Assembly (NCBI GenBank): GCA_950295325.1
Contig: OX485809.1
Span: 27,668,144-27,714,000 of the forward strand
DNA length: 45,857 nucleotides
Direction of reading: 5' to 3'
DNA from: Polytrichum commune
Lineage: Eukaryota > Streptophyta > Polytrichopsida > Polytrichales > Polytrichaceae
Part shown: positions 23,168 to 33,819 of the stretch, one piece after another
How positions within the stretch are numbered: the stretch's first letter is position 1
Layout of the letters: the number at the start of each line of letters is the position of its first letter
Made by a program: the position numbers and the translations under genes
The notes under the pieces: model-generated
The model's database searches: none
The model's input: the letters and a program-made list of their open reading frames with translations, nothing else
What the model was told of the DNA's origin: nothing

Positions 23168-23175
23168 GTATGTAT
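23132..23175. repeat. (AT)n-(GTAT)n microsatellite
   Basis: About twelve AT dinucleotides run into five GTAT units. Confidence 0.95.
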
Positions 23176-24719
23176 GGAAATGTTCTCAAAGTGATTACAA
23201 ATAAGACTCTGATCCCTCTTCAATTGGAAGGGGCCCAAATTGCTTGTAATCTTTCTTTAATTGTCAACAACAATTTTCATATATGAAAGTAGACTTTTGC
23301 TCCAAGGTTGTGCAACTAAGTATTCTCAAAACAACATGATCATTCCAACATACACAATATCAAATTCAACCATGTGCATGCTTAAAACTCCAATGAAAGC
23401 CCGAAACTAGTTAGCCACATAAGACATGTGACCACTTAAGACTTGTGCACACCTTAAGGTGTATGGCCTTATTGTGGGCACTTTCAACTTCATATACAAA
23501 TATTGATCATTGGATTGAAGTGGAATTGCCTTAGTTGGATAGCAATTGCATTGAATCATGAAGACTATCATTCGGATTTCAAAGCTAGAGTTGAGATGTA
23601 AAACTTGTAGGAGGTCAAGTGAAAACCTTCTTTATCTTGAAGTGATGAATACTCCCTTCCAATTGTGCTCACACATGAAGGGCAATATGGGAGGAAATAA
23701 ATAAATAACGTGACATTACCACATTTCAACACATTGTTCTTCTGTTGAAATATCATTTGAAGCAAAGTGGCAGTCTTTGGACACTATCACTTTCTTAACC
23801 ACCCATCAAAATCGGTGGTTCTTCTTCAAACATGATCCTAATCCATATTATACGTTTTTTTAGAAGGTTTCGTTCCAAATTTTAAAGATATCCATACCAA
23901 CATATTTGGATAAATCCACTATAGTAAAAGTAAGTTTCTACCATCAACATTCCCACTTTCCAAACTTAAATTTGTAGAAAATCACAATTGAACAATGCAT
24001 TGGTGCATGCACAAAAAGAAAATAGGAATACGATGGGTGATTAGCATGTTCATGACATAATCATTTACATTTTGAGCATGTGCCTCGTGTCATTGTTTAC
24101 TCACAACTTGTACAAAAATCCACATAGCATTATACAACTATATGATTGTGTTTCATTTTATATCTAGCATATATATGACATGGGCCTCTACTATCCACCT
24201 TCATGGGAAGAAACTTAGAAAATAGGAAGAAATTGATGCCGATACGAATATTAAATAATGCTCGTATGAATAATAAGAATATTGTGAACAATGCTAGTAT
24301 TTCAATGCTAGTGTTGTTATGAATCATATTTTTAATGAATAATATTGAGATGAACAATGATTCTTGTGAATAGTGCCAAGCATATAACTCCACCCAAATT
24401 TCCAAGTGTCAACATGAATGTATGAATAGTAAATGAATGTTCTCACTTTGTTTGGTATAATTGGCGTATTCTAGGGTCATGGAATTGACTGACATGGTTG
24501 AATAACGTTATGCATGTGTCACTTTAAAACTTAGCAATTTGCCACTAGAGTGTTGAACATTTTTATAACCTATGGTATCATAACCTTTGACCCACTAGGT
24601 GAGGGAAAACAAATCCATGTGCGAGTCAATGGGGTTGGTTCATAAGATCATGTCAGGGCACATATTATCAGCATATATTACATTCTCCAAAACCACTATG
24701 ACTGGCATGTTGAGGAGGG
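23176..24719. other. Intergenic, no gene seen
   Basis: AT-rich DNA. The open frames at 23,568-23,765 and 24,130-24,405 (minus) are hydrophobic and AT-driven, with no recognised domain. Confidence 0.45.
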
Positions 24720-24722
24720 TTA

Positions 24723-25125
24723 GGGTGAGTTTCCATGTAGGCCGCTCGCCCACTAGATTCTAGGAAATAGTAGTGGGTTGGAGGTGTTCGCATGTAGTTA
24801 AGCACAAGCTGCCATCCAAGCACATTCTAGTGGTTTGCTAGAATATGGAGGGTCATGGACACATGCCGCTAGACTCCCATGTGTCCACCAAATAATCTTT
24901 AACCTACAAGTAGTGGTCATTAAAGTATTGAAGACCGATTTTAGAAGGAGGGGGTAGTTTAAACTTGGAGGAGGAAGTTAGTAGGTGGTCCTGGATATGA
25001 GAAGATGGAAATAGCTAGTTGACACATATGAACCCTACCCCACTAGATTCCCTCTACATTTGGATGAGTTTATCTTTATTCACACAAGAATCTGGTGGAC
25101 AAACGACCTACATGGAGACTCACAC
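24723..25125. mobile_element. Tourist-like MITE, copy 1
   Basis: This 403-bp element has inverted termini of about 37 bp: GGGTGAGTTTCCATGTAGG at left, and read inward from the right GTGTGAGTCTCCATGTAGG. Both then continue to CCACYAGATTCT. It is flanked by TTA (24,720-24,722 and 25,126-25,128), the target duplication of PIF/Harbinger-type elements. It matches the copy at 41,581-42,214 along its whole length. It has no coding capacity; the PIF element in this window is the kind of element that could supply transposase, though a match of termini has not been shown. Confidence 0.75.
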
Positions 25126-25479
25126 TTAGCATACAAAACCTAACGGATCGCTATCTCCTCTAGGCCCTCCAATGAAAATTCCACCATGACCACAAAATTA
25201 GTGTGGTCCACACTAATTATTTCCCACCCACGTTAATAGGACAATCTAGTGTAGCTGTTGCTTCTTCCCCCTTTCATTGCAGCTGAAGAAGGCATCGGTG
25301 TGGTAATAACACACGTTCCCTGGATATATATGAGAGCTCATTGGAATGCAAAGGTCAAAGATGAATGATGTGTGCGTTTCTAAATCGGGCACAACCACAT
25401 TGCTTGGCAACTTCAACAACAACAACAAAATCAGCAAAAGGGCTGAATTGATTTTACGAGAGTGATTGTGGTTGACTCG

Positions 25480-26130
25480 TAAACCGAGCCCCCAGAATTG
25501 TGCGTCGAGTGCAATAAATTGTTTACCTTTTGCATCGATTGTTATTCAAGTCAAATATCAGCAATCAAGGTATTCATTTATAAGTCTCTTTTAACTTTAA
25601 TGTTTCATAATTCTGTTTCCCACACAAGGTCCAAATGTGGTAAAGAATGGCAGAAGAGGACGAGCTCCTGTGGAGGTCCGTGCTTCATTTGAACGACATG
25701 CAATTTATGTACTAGATATTGGAACATGAGAAGTCGTGCTTCAACATGTAGCAATGCGAAAGGTGTAATAAGAGATTGGGTGTTGTTGCGAGGGTTTCTC
25801 ATCATGCTCTATATTTGGTGTGTCTGTGTTCAATGAATACAACAAGAAGTTAGTGACTCAATCTGAGATAGTGAACGTTATGCAACACCCAAGCAATTGG
25901 GAAGCTTCAAATGCAGATGGAAATACTATCGTCATAGCAACCCAACATAGGTTGTAGAGGAACTTGTGAAAATGGATAGACATTCAAGTCAAAACTGAGT
26001 CTTTGTCTGTGAAATATTCAATAACTAATGCAAGGACCCGCTCTCATCAGAGCATTAAGGTAGAAATACCATAACCCGTGAAAATAAGGTGATTCGCATT
26101 GAAGATCTGGTCTGACAATCATGAGGTAAT
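25480..26130 (+). pseudogene. Fragmented coding relic with a CxxC-x6-CxxC motif, unrecognised
   Basis: Protein-like stretches occur in order on the plus strand in shifting frames. 25,501-25,542 encodes CVECNKLFTFCIDC, a CxxC-x6-CxxC metal-binding-like motif, ending near AAG-GTATTC at about 25,569 (possible splice donor). 25,647-25,724 reads GRRGRAPVEVRASFERHAIY. About 25,750-25,850 reads CNKRLGVVARVSHHAL. 25,831-25,960 reads EYNKKLVTQSEIVNVMQHPS. 25,982-26,072 reads VKYSITNARTRSHQSIKVEI. Stops and frame changes separate these. They may be exons of a decayed gene or one reading frame broken by mutation. I cannot name the family. Confidence 0.35.
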
Positions 26131-26482
26131 TTTCCAAGATAGACGAGAAGGATTCATGAAGAATTAATGCAAGTTGTTTCATATTTTTTCTGCCTTGTAC
26201 AAAAAATGCTACAAATTTTCAAAGTGGAAAGTTGTCCAAGTTGTCCAAATCCCTACTCGTTCACTAGATTCTCCCTACACTGAACACAGTAATCCGCATT
26301 TCCATACAAAACATCGCCTAAATTGGTTACCTCATGAGTACATTAACACTTGACTCCCATTGGCTTGTACACGTGTTGATCCGTTTTAGAAATGGCACTT
26401 CACCATTATGACGGCAGTCTAGTGCACGGCTAGAGGTGGGTTAACAGGTTGTGGTATTTCTACCTCACATTACTATGCAAAG

Positions 26483-26813
26483 GAACCCAATCCTTTTCTC
26501 CGGAATCAAGGTAGACTTACAAGTGGGAATTCAGAAAAGGCAACAATGTGGTATTGTTTATAATGTTCAGCTTGAATATGGACTTCATAATATTTCCAAG
26601 GTTGGAAACAAAGAAAGGAAACGATGCTATATTGTTTATAATATAATAAACGAACCCAATCCTTTTCTCCGGAATCAAGGTAGACTTACAAGTGGGAATT
26701 CAGAAAAGGCAACAATGTGGTATTGTTTATAATGTTCAGCTTGAATATGGACTTCATAATATTTCCAAGGTTGGAAACAAAGAAAGGAAACGATGCTATA
26801 TTGTTTATAATAT
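26483..26813 (+). repeat. Perfect 169-bp-period tandem duplication with nested 78-bp repeat
   Basis: 26,483-26,644 (162 bp) recurs without a visible mismatch at 26,652-26,813. Each copy contains a coding-like 78-bp sub-repeat: GIVYNVQLEYGLHNISKVGN (from 26,722 in copy 2) and YIVYNIQLAHGLYNTAKVGN (next unit). The two sub-repeats keep length and frame with conservative or silent codon changes, suggesting they were once translated. The frame at 26,692-26,877 holds both. Confidence 0.9.
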
Positions 26814-26961
26814 TCAACTTGCACATGGACTTTATAACACTGCTAAGGTTGGCAATACGAGCGCTCTTCCAAAATAGTCCCACTGCCCTTGCCGAATTAT
26901 TCCCTTGTGAAGTGTAAGAGGTATGTCTCGCTTAGCAATGATTTGATGTATGACCATGTTG
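26814..26961. other. Left flank of the copia insertion
   Basis: The segment continues the coding-like sub-repeat to about 26,877, then becomes featureless up to the retrotransposon. It was contiguous with 33,820 onward before the insertion. Confidence 0.5.
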
Positions 26962-26966
26962 GTTCC
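26962..26966. repeat. Target-site duplication, left (GTTCC)
   Basis: GTTCC directly precedes the left LTR and is repeated at 33,815-33,819 after the right LTR. Five bases is the expected copia duplication. Confidence 0.95.
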
Positions 26967-27450
26967 TGTTGAGACTGAAATACAGATGGTATAGACAAAG
27001 TATTTTGGACAGTATGTAGGTGCAAATTCAGTACTGCCTGCATATGGTGGAGCAGGGTATGTATATTGTATAAAATTATAAAATAATGGTTCATGACACT
27101 TGGCACCATCTGATTGCACATGGGTGGCTGGCCATACTAACCAGGTCGATGTCATGTCTATACCCTCGTGATATCCGAGGTTAATTATCCATCTACACTA
27201 TCTAAGAGGGACTGATACCCTCGGGATACCCGGCTGGGTTCCCTTAACTAATACTGAGTTAAGTCCTAATACCCTACTAAGTATCCAGGGTGTAATTAAC
27301 TAAGTGATACCCTGGACCCTGGGTATCCACCCTAAGCCTCAAATGGCTTACACCTTAAATCCTCATATGGTTTACACCTTAAGCCTCAGACGGCTAATCT
27401 GGTTATACATCAGATTGTTCCTAATTAGTTCTAAGACTAATTCTCTAACA
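26967..27450 (-). repeat. 3' LTR of the copia element
   Basis: 484 bp, the downstream LTR in the transcription direction. It holds three 23-24-bp units beginning TAAGCCTC, TAAATCCTC and TAAGCCTC at 27,333, 27,356 and 27,380. Several GATACCC/GGGTATC pairs at 27,160-27,330 can fold (for example GATACCC-TGGACCC-TGGGTATC). On the minus strand an A/T stretch near 27,050-27,080 (TATTTTATA) is a TATA-box candidate. Confidence 0.95.
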
Positions 27451-27463
27451 CTCCTCCTCAATC
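27451..27463 (-). other. Polypurine tract
   Basis: On the minus strand GATTGAGGAGGAG lies directly against the 3' LTR. This is the expected position and composition for the plus-strand DNA primer. Confidence 0.85.
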
Positions 27464-27542
27464 TGATGGATTAGCCTCGTTAAAAACTCTTGTTAAGTAA
27501 AACCCTGATTTTGGGAAAAAACCTTAACTAGAGAAAAGAGTG

Positions 27543-29320
27543 TTAATTACCAAATGAGGTTAATTCATGGAGCATCCTAAGTCTAGCTGCATGTACTAGC
27601 TTCTTATGTTTATAAACAGGTAAAGCTTTTGTCAACATGTCAGCAACATTGTTTTCTGACTCAATCTTTACAATACTCAATTGTTTTTGTTCAATAAGAT
27701 CTTGAGTAAAACCAAAAATATGTGGGCTAACATGTTTAGTTCTATCAACTTTTATGAACCCAGCAGCCATCTGTCGTACACATGTTGAGTTGTCTTCGTA
27801 CACTACTGTAGGCTGATTCAAAATTCGAAGTTGACATTGCTGGTCCAGAACTCCTTCCATCGTCCTTAGCCATACAGTCTCTCGGGCAGCCTCATGAAAC
27901 GCCAAAAGTTCAGCATGATTTGTCGACGTGGCTGTGACAATTTGCTTCGTAGATTTCCACGAAATAAGAGCACCACATTTTAGAAAAATGTAGCATGTCT
28001 GGGACTTTCCTGCATTCACATCAGTCCTAAACCCATAATCTGCAAAACCTTTGATTTATGGTTGGTCAGTTTTGTGATAGTATAAGCCAAGGTCAGGTGT
28101 CCCTCGTAAGTACCTCAACAAATGTTTAATTCCATTCCAATGTCTTTGAGTTGGGGCTTGGCTATGTCTAGCTAAGATACTGGTTGCGAATGCAATATCA
28201 GGTCTAGTGTGAGTTGTAAGGTAAGTTAATGCACCAACCGCTGTGAGGTATCTTGGTTTATCAACTACCTCCTCCTCCTCCTCCTCACGAGGTTGGTAAG
28301 GATCATCGTTAGTCTTACTAGGCCCTATCATTGGGGCTGCTAACGGATTTGCCTGATCCATGTTGAATGATTTGAGGATTTTCTGGGCATAGGTTTGTTG
28401 GTGCAACAGGATGCCACCATTAGGTATATATTGGATCTGTAATCCTAGGCAATAAGAGGTCTGACCTAGGTATTTCATATCAAAGTGTTGGGTTAGGATA
28501 TTTTGGGCATATGTACACAATTTTGGTGTTCCCAATATGTTCAGATCATCAACATAAACAACTAAGATGACAAAACCAGCAGGTGTAGTATATGTAAATA
28601 TACAAGGTAATATATTATTATGAACAAAGCCTTGGGAAATCAGGAAATGGCACAAATGATGATACCAGGCCCTCCCAGACTGTTTCAGACCATATAAGGC
28701 TTTACAGATTCTAAGTCCAGAAAATCTACTAGGTTTTGGGTTAGGGGTAGATTTCAGGAATCCAGGGGGAGGTTTTAAGTATAATTTTGTGTCTAAATTT
28801 CCATGTAGATAGGCTGTTACTACGTCCATTAAATATATTTTCAAGGACAGTTGGACAGAAAGAGCTAAAAGGTATATGAATGATACTGTGTCCATTACAG
28901 GTGAATAGGTCTCCTCATAATCTATACCTGGTCTTTGGGTGAAGCCCTGGGCCACAAGTCTGACTTTGTATCTAAGGGTGCTTCTTTGAGAATCTAACTT
29001 TCTGGTGAAAATTAACTTATGACCTATGGGCTGATGTGGTAAATCTGTGGCTAATTTTGCAAAAACGCCATGTTTTCTCAAAGATTCATATTCTGTCTCA
29101 ATTGTTGCCTTCCAGTTAGGCCAGTCAGTTCTAGTCATAGCCTGATCTAAGGTTTTTGGGTCATGTTCAGGTATCGAGTCAACAGACTCGGTTGTATAAT
29201 GTATTTTAGGGTGTTTATATGGCTGGGATTCGAATAAGTGTGGTTCAGGTCGTTTTCTAGGTAGGATATGGCCTGTCCCGGGTAATGGATTGCGTATTAT
29301 CCTAGGTTGGGATGAAAAAC
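27543..29320 (-). pseudogene. pol: copia reverse transcriptase and RNase H region, broken
   Basis: The open frame at 28,056-29,138 (360 codons, and open upstream to about 29,305) is a copia reverse transcriptase. It has WKATIETEYESL at the entry, YEETYSPV (residues 74-81), the catalytic LMDVVTAYLHG (Asp105), CKALYGLKQSGRAW and VYVDDLNIL (YVDD at 195-198). RNase H follows at 27,543-28,055 with SQTCYIFLKCGALISWKST and TNHAELLAFHEA. A TAA at 28,056-28,058 separates the two parts in the same frame, just before KGFADYGF. The C-terminus ends naturally at TAA 27,543-27,545. The junction with integrase near 29,300 needs a one-base frame change. Confidence 0.93.
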
Positions 29321-30739
29321 CGTCTGGGTGGATTCGGCTAGTTGACGTAGTTGTAGAAGTTTAATAACTTCTTTGTTGGGTAATGAGGTTGGGGGGTCAG
29401 GGTTCATAGTTAAGGACTCTGGTGCACCAAAGTTTAGGGTGGTTGGGATTGTAGGTTGGGGTATGGTTGGAAATTTGGTTTCAATAAAGCGAGAGTTTGC
29501 GAATCTGGCTTTGTAAAGGTTGGTAGTTAAAGGATCTAGGTATCGAATAATCGAAGGCGAGTCAAACCCGACATAAACACCCTCTTGGCGGTGTGCGCCA
29601 ATGGTGTGTCGATGTGGATCTGGTGTGGGTACCCAGACTTGGCAGCCGAAAACACGGAGATGGGAAATATCAGGTGGTCTCCCGGATAGAAGCTCTTGCG
29701 GGGTTTGGGTATTTAATAAGGTTGGTCGCAGTTTTAGTAAGGATGCTGCATGTAACACGGCATGGCCCCACAGGTTAGAAGGTAGTTTGGCATGTAATAG
29801 CAAGGGTCTAGCAATTAGTTGGATTTTCTTCACAAATGCCTCAGCTAGCCCGTTTTGTGCATGCTCATAAGGCACCGAATAAGTTAATGCTATCCCTGTT
29901 GCTGTACAATAGTCCTCAAAAGCATGGGATTTAAATTCTTGGGCATTATCCATGCGTAGATATTTAATTGGATATTCAGGGAAATGGTTCTTATAGCGAA
30001 GGATAATCGCTAAAAGCCTTGGGAAAGCCACATTACGGGTGGGGAGTAGCGCGACCTCAAAATGACTTCCGGATGCATCTACTAACACAAGCTAGTATCG
30101 GAAGGTTCCTGATGGTGGGTTAATAGGTTTGCATATATCCCCATGAAGCCTATAAAGGGGTGGAGGTAATTCAGTTGGCAATTTCCATTTTGAAGGCTTT
30201 TTGATGTATTTCCCCTTTATACATGCAACACATTCATGTGTTTTCCCTGAATCTGTTGTTACTAGGTTATGACCTTTCAGCAAAGGAATCATCCGGCGAA
30301 AAATGGTTGTGCCCGGATGTCCTAACCTCTCATGCCATAAATCAAGCTTGGCTTTAGTGTCAATAGACACTCCTTGCGCCAGGTTGCGGCGTATTGCTTC
30401 AGGGTCTCCAGCCCAAGCAGCCATGCACACCTCTTCCTCATCTATCAGTGAGATGGGGCTTTCATTGTCAAGGGAATTTATGACAATCTTATATAGGCCG
30501 TCGTCTCCCGCTTTCGCAGTGGCAAAGATCATCAGCCCTTGCCTGAGCTCCAGAACCTCTTCATCATTTTCCACCGCAGTAGAAACGTAGATATTCCTGG
30601 CCCTTAGATCCCGATAGCTGATCAGGCTCCTCGGGGCGTCTGGGGCGTACATTGCTCTTTCGCAATTGAGGGGGAATCCCCCGGGCAATATCACCGTTGC
30701 CCGGCCTTCCCGAAATATGATATTTCGGCTTCCGGCCAT
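29297..30739 (-). pseudogene. pol: copia GAG-pre-integrase and integrase region, broken
   Basis: 30,092-30,739 carries the GAG-pre-integrase zinc-binding region (WHERLGHPG, then CVACIKGKYI) and the first integrase aspartate in LHGDICKPI (codon 201). After an in-frame TAG at 30,092-30,094 the same frame continues to 29,297 with YLRMDNAQEF (Asp) and HAQNGLAEAF (Glu), spaced by 35 residues, the DD35E signature. The C-terminal copia phrases LRVFGCQVWVP and EGVYVGFDSPSIIRYLDP are present. The stop falls between TFRY and LVLVDAS, and a TGG to TAG change would explain it. Confidence 0.92.
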
Positions 30740-30760
30740 TGTAACTATCGTACAATGTTG

Positions 30761-31246
30761 CTAGGGTTCATCATTTCCTCTGAAATGGAAAAATCTGGGG
30801 TTTGTAAGGATAGTATGGGTTGATGCACTATCTAGGAGAGCCTCATTGGGGTTGGATGAGCGCTTCTCATAGATAGTCATGTAGTTTTCGATGTTTTCGG
30901 TATCCAGGGCGGGGCTGGAGTGGGGGTTTTCAAAGTTGTAGGCCTGTCTATTTTGGGTTCGGAGTTGTTGGAGTTTTCTATACATGTTGGTGATATAAGA
31001 TGGGGCTCTACAATCTTTAGCAAAATGACCCTTACGCCCGCATTTATGACAGTTACCTTGGAATTGCCTAGGGGTAAAAGTCCTAGGTTTAAACTGGTTG
31101 GTTCGGGGCCTTAGGGGGTTCATCTCTTTTGTTATACCCTTTATGCGCATCGCTCTTGCCATAGGCTCGCGTCTCTCTTGCGGGGTGAGATGGGTAGGAT
31201 TTTCGATAAGAACCTTTAGGAGGTCTTCTAGAGGCTTCGGCAGCAT
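30761..31246 (-). pseudogene. gag-pol: copia nucleocapsid zinc knuckle and protease
   Basis: A CCHC knuckle, CHKCGRKGHFAKDC, lies at about 31,010-31,051. The protease active site follows as LLDSASTHTIL (Asp at about 30,830). It has DSA in place of the common DSG. The frame ends at TAG 30,761-30,763 and continues in the same frame into the next segment after eight codons, so this is a single nonsense mutation. It joins the upstream gag piece only through a frameshift near 31,100-31,160. Confidence 0.9.
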
Positions 31247-31943
31247 GCGCTTCTACCATGGTGGTAGAATGATCCGGGGCAGCTGCTGTGTTGTGTACTT
31301 CGCGTGCGGGGCGAGATTCGGCATTCCTCAGCAACAGTTGTTGGTGTTTCTCCGCCAGCAGCAGGTGTGACATGATGTTCTAATGTTTCTTGAACTTCAT
31401 GTTCCGATATTGTTGAGACAATATCGCTGTGGCTGGGGGGAATGTTGACAAGGTCTTCTCCACCATCTCAGCCTCAGTTACGCGTTGACCGCACAGTCGG
31501 AGTTGCGCCACGATGCGGTGAAGTTCTGAGTTGAATGTGGCGAAGTCGGGGAAGTCCAGAACGCGTAGATTCGCCCAATCCGTGCGAGCTTGTGGGAGAA
31601 ACAGGACTTGCTGATGATCGAAGCGGGCTTGTAATTTGGTCCACAGGTCCGCTGGGTCATCTACCTCCAGGTACTGCAGTCGAAGGGATTGATCCATGTG
31701 ACGACGAAGTAGTGCAAGTGCTTGCCATTTGGATACGGCAGGTACCTCGGGAAGAACAGGAGGAACAACATTAGCTTCATCATCTGGGGTAGAGGGTAAG
31801 GATTCTGGTACATTATGTGTGAGAGTTTTAGCTAAGTCTTCGGCACATAATACTGTTCTGGAGTCATTGATCCATTCCAGAAAGTTGGATCCATCTGCCT
31901 TTAAGGGTGAAAATAAGAGATTCTGAAGTCTAGACTCTCCCAT
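31089..31943 (-). pseudogene. gag: copia gag N-terminal and middle region, broken
   Basis: The frame starts at ATG 31,943 (MGESRLQNLLFSPL) and has the copia gag pattern GSNFLEWINDSRTVL, DLWTKLQARFDHQ and the FNSELHRIVAQL region. A TAG at 31,380-31,382 falls after MKFKKH. Reading in the same frame continues three codons later as MSHLLLAEKHQQLLLRNAES, a typical gag segment, to 31,089. Gag coats the RNA in virus-like particles in the cytoplasm. The stop is explained by CAG to TAG. Confidence 0.9.
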
Positions 31944-33311
31944 ATTTTATAACAGTTTGTTCAACTAGTTGGACAGTATTTAGGTACTTATGGTTGATAC
32001 AAACAGAATAGAAATATTGTCTTTTATCTACTGGAAATATAGACAGGGGTTATATATAAGTTCAGAATGTCAACAGGATGTATACAGGGGTGGGTATAGA
32101 TGGTACAGGTATTATGTAACTAAACAGGGTACATTTAAACAGTATATAGGCAAAACAGGGTATATACAGGTATTATTTGGGTGGACATAAATTATATAAA
32201 CAGTGTTTAAGCAGACAGATAGTTTGTAGATAAACAGGTTATATATACAGACAAAAGGAAATGAAGTCAGATAAAAACAGGATATATGAGAAGGTTAGTG
32301 GGTGTAGAAAATTCTTACATAATTTTGGCAGAGTTTCGGTACATAAATGAGTATCCGAAACATATTAGTATAAACAGGAAAAATATACAGATTATATGTA
32401 CATTTAACATATATATATATATATATATTGCTTATATATTGCTTATATATTGCTTATATATAAGGTGGAAGAAGGGTTAGTTTCTGAAATAAAATATTTC
32501 AGTAAATACAAACAGAAAGATGTATATACGTGTATATATAAACAATATATATGTTATATAAACAGTTAGTTCAAAACAGGATATATATATATTTTTATAT
32601 ATAGAAGTTAGTATGGATATGTATATATGTATAATATATATCACAACAGGTTAGTAAATATAGTTTAAAATAAAGTTTAACAACAAGTCTATAATATATA
32701 TATATATATATATGCCAAGTCAGAAAGCATAAGATAAACAGAAGTTAGTAATACTGACAGAAAATAAACAACAGCATATGTGTATATATTTATATTAAAA
32801 AAAATGAAAGATAGGAGAATAAAACCAGGTAGTAGTATTGTTCAGATGTGTTGTAAAATTTTGGGCAGCATGACAGTCCTATGTTTGATTTTTAGGCTGT
32901 AAATCTGGGAAATTTCGGCAGCATGACGTTGCTATAGACAGAAGATGAGGTTTTGAACTTGGAAATTTGGGCAGCATAACACTTCTATGGACAGGAAAAA
33001 GAAGGAAGTAAAGTTTGGTCTAAAAACAATTTGACAGCATAACGTGTCAGATTGTAGAGGGGTGATCCAAAAAAAATGAAAGAGTTTATGATCTGGTGAA
33101 AATGTATCAGAATGTGGATCCTGTCTCTATCTATCAACCTATTGTGTCTATGTGGTGTCAGGAGGATCAAAATGTGCTATATATATATGTATATAAGAAA
33201 TCTAATAGAATTCACTCAGGTGATCATTCGGGTCCTCACAAGAGTATCTATCACAGTATGTGTATAGACGTAGTGTAGATGTAGAAGTAGAAGTAAAAAG
33301 TATGTAGCCAG
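31944..33311 (-). other. copia leader (LTR to gag), 1.4 kb, repeat-rich
   Basis: This is untranslated leader between primer site and gag. Nearest gag it is A/T-rich with many TATATA and AACAGG phrases, including a tandem TTGCTTATATA (about 32,428-32,461). Nearest the LTR it holds four copies of GGCAGCATRAC at 32,863, 32,917, 32,969 and 33,033, on the plus strand, spaced 54, 52 and 64 bp. No open frame of note. Long leaders are seen in some copia families; a packaging role is possible but unproven. Confidence 0.75.
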
Positions 33312-33329
33312 GAGCGAGTGCTGATAACA
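33312..33329 (-). other. Primer-binding site, initiator-Met-like
   Basis: On the minus strand TGTTATCAGCACTCGCTC begins directly after the 5' LTR. It resembles the TGGTATCAGAGC primer site used by most plant copia elements (initiator Met-tRNA) but has differences, so priming may be by a half-tRNA or variant. Confidence 0.6.
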
Positions 33330-33814
33330 TGTTGAGACTAAAATACAGATGGTATAAACAAAGTATTTTGGACAGTATGTAGGTGCAAATTCAGTACTGC
33401 CTGCATACGGTGGAGCAGGGTATGTATATTGTATAAAATAATAAAATAATGGTTCATGACACTTGGCACCATCTGATTGCACATGGGTGGCTAACCATAC
33501 TAACCAGGTCGATGTCCTAGTCTATACCCTCGTGATATCCGAGGTTAATTATCCATCTACACTATCTAAGAGGGACAAATACCCTCGGGATACCCGGTTG
33601 GGTTCCCTTAACTAATATTGAGTTAAGTCCTAATACCCTACTAAGTATCCAGGGTGTAATTAACTAAGTGATACCCTGGACCCTGGGTATCCACCCTAAG
33701 CCTCAAATGGCTTACACCTTAAATCCTCATATGGTTTACACCTTAAGCCTCAGACGGCTAATCTGGTTATACATCAGATTGTTCCTAATTAGTTCTAAGA
33801 CTAATTCTCTAACA
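33330..33814 (-). repeat. 5' LTR of the copia element
   Basis: 485 bp. It is the promoter-bearing LTR for the minus-strand transcript and matches 26,967-27,450 except for about a dozen differences and a one-base indel near 33,515. The likely TATA element on the minus strand lies near 33,427-33,445. Confidence 0.95.
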
Positions 33815-33819
33815 GTTCC
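33815..33819. repeat. Target-site duplication, right (GTTCC)
   Basis: It matches 26,962-26,966 exactly. Confidence 0.95.

Larger units (their letters stand above)
26967..33814 (-). mobile_element. Full-length Ty1/copia LTR retrotransposon, coding-defective
   Basis: A 6.85-kb element transcribed on the minus strand, with LTRs of 484 and 485 bp beginning TG and ending CA, a 5-bp target duplication, primer-binding site, polypurine tract and a single gag-pol unit. The domain order protease, integrase, RT, RNase H defines copia. The LTRs differ at about a dozen positions (roughly 2.5%), mostly C/T or G/A changes, so the insertion is fairly recent in evolutionary terms. The polyprotein carries stop codons at 31,380, 30,761, 30,092 and 28,056 and frameshifts near 31,100-31,160 and 29,300, so this copy cannot make its own proteins. 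It separates two formerly adjoining segments (26,961 and 33,820). Confidence 0.97.

Noticed and set aside
26832-27155. Minus-strand frame containing SDGAKCHEPLF, also found at 33,216-33,482
   Set aside because: It appears twice only because it lies in the two LTRs; LTR sequence of this type is non-coding.
29593-31926. Plus-strand open frames opposite the copia polyprotein
   Set aside because: Antisense shadows of strongly supported gag-pol frames.
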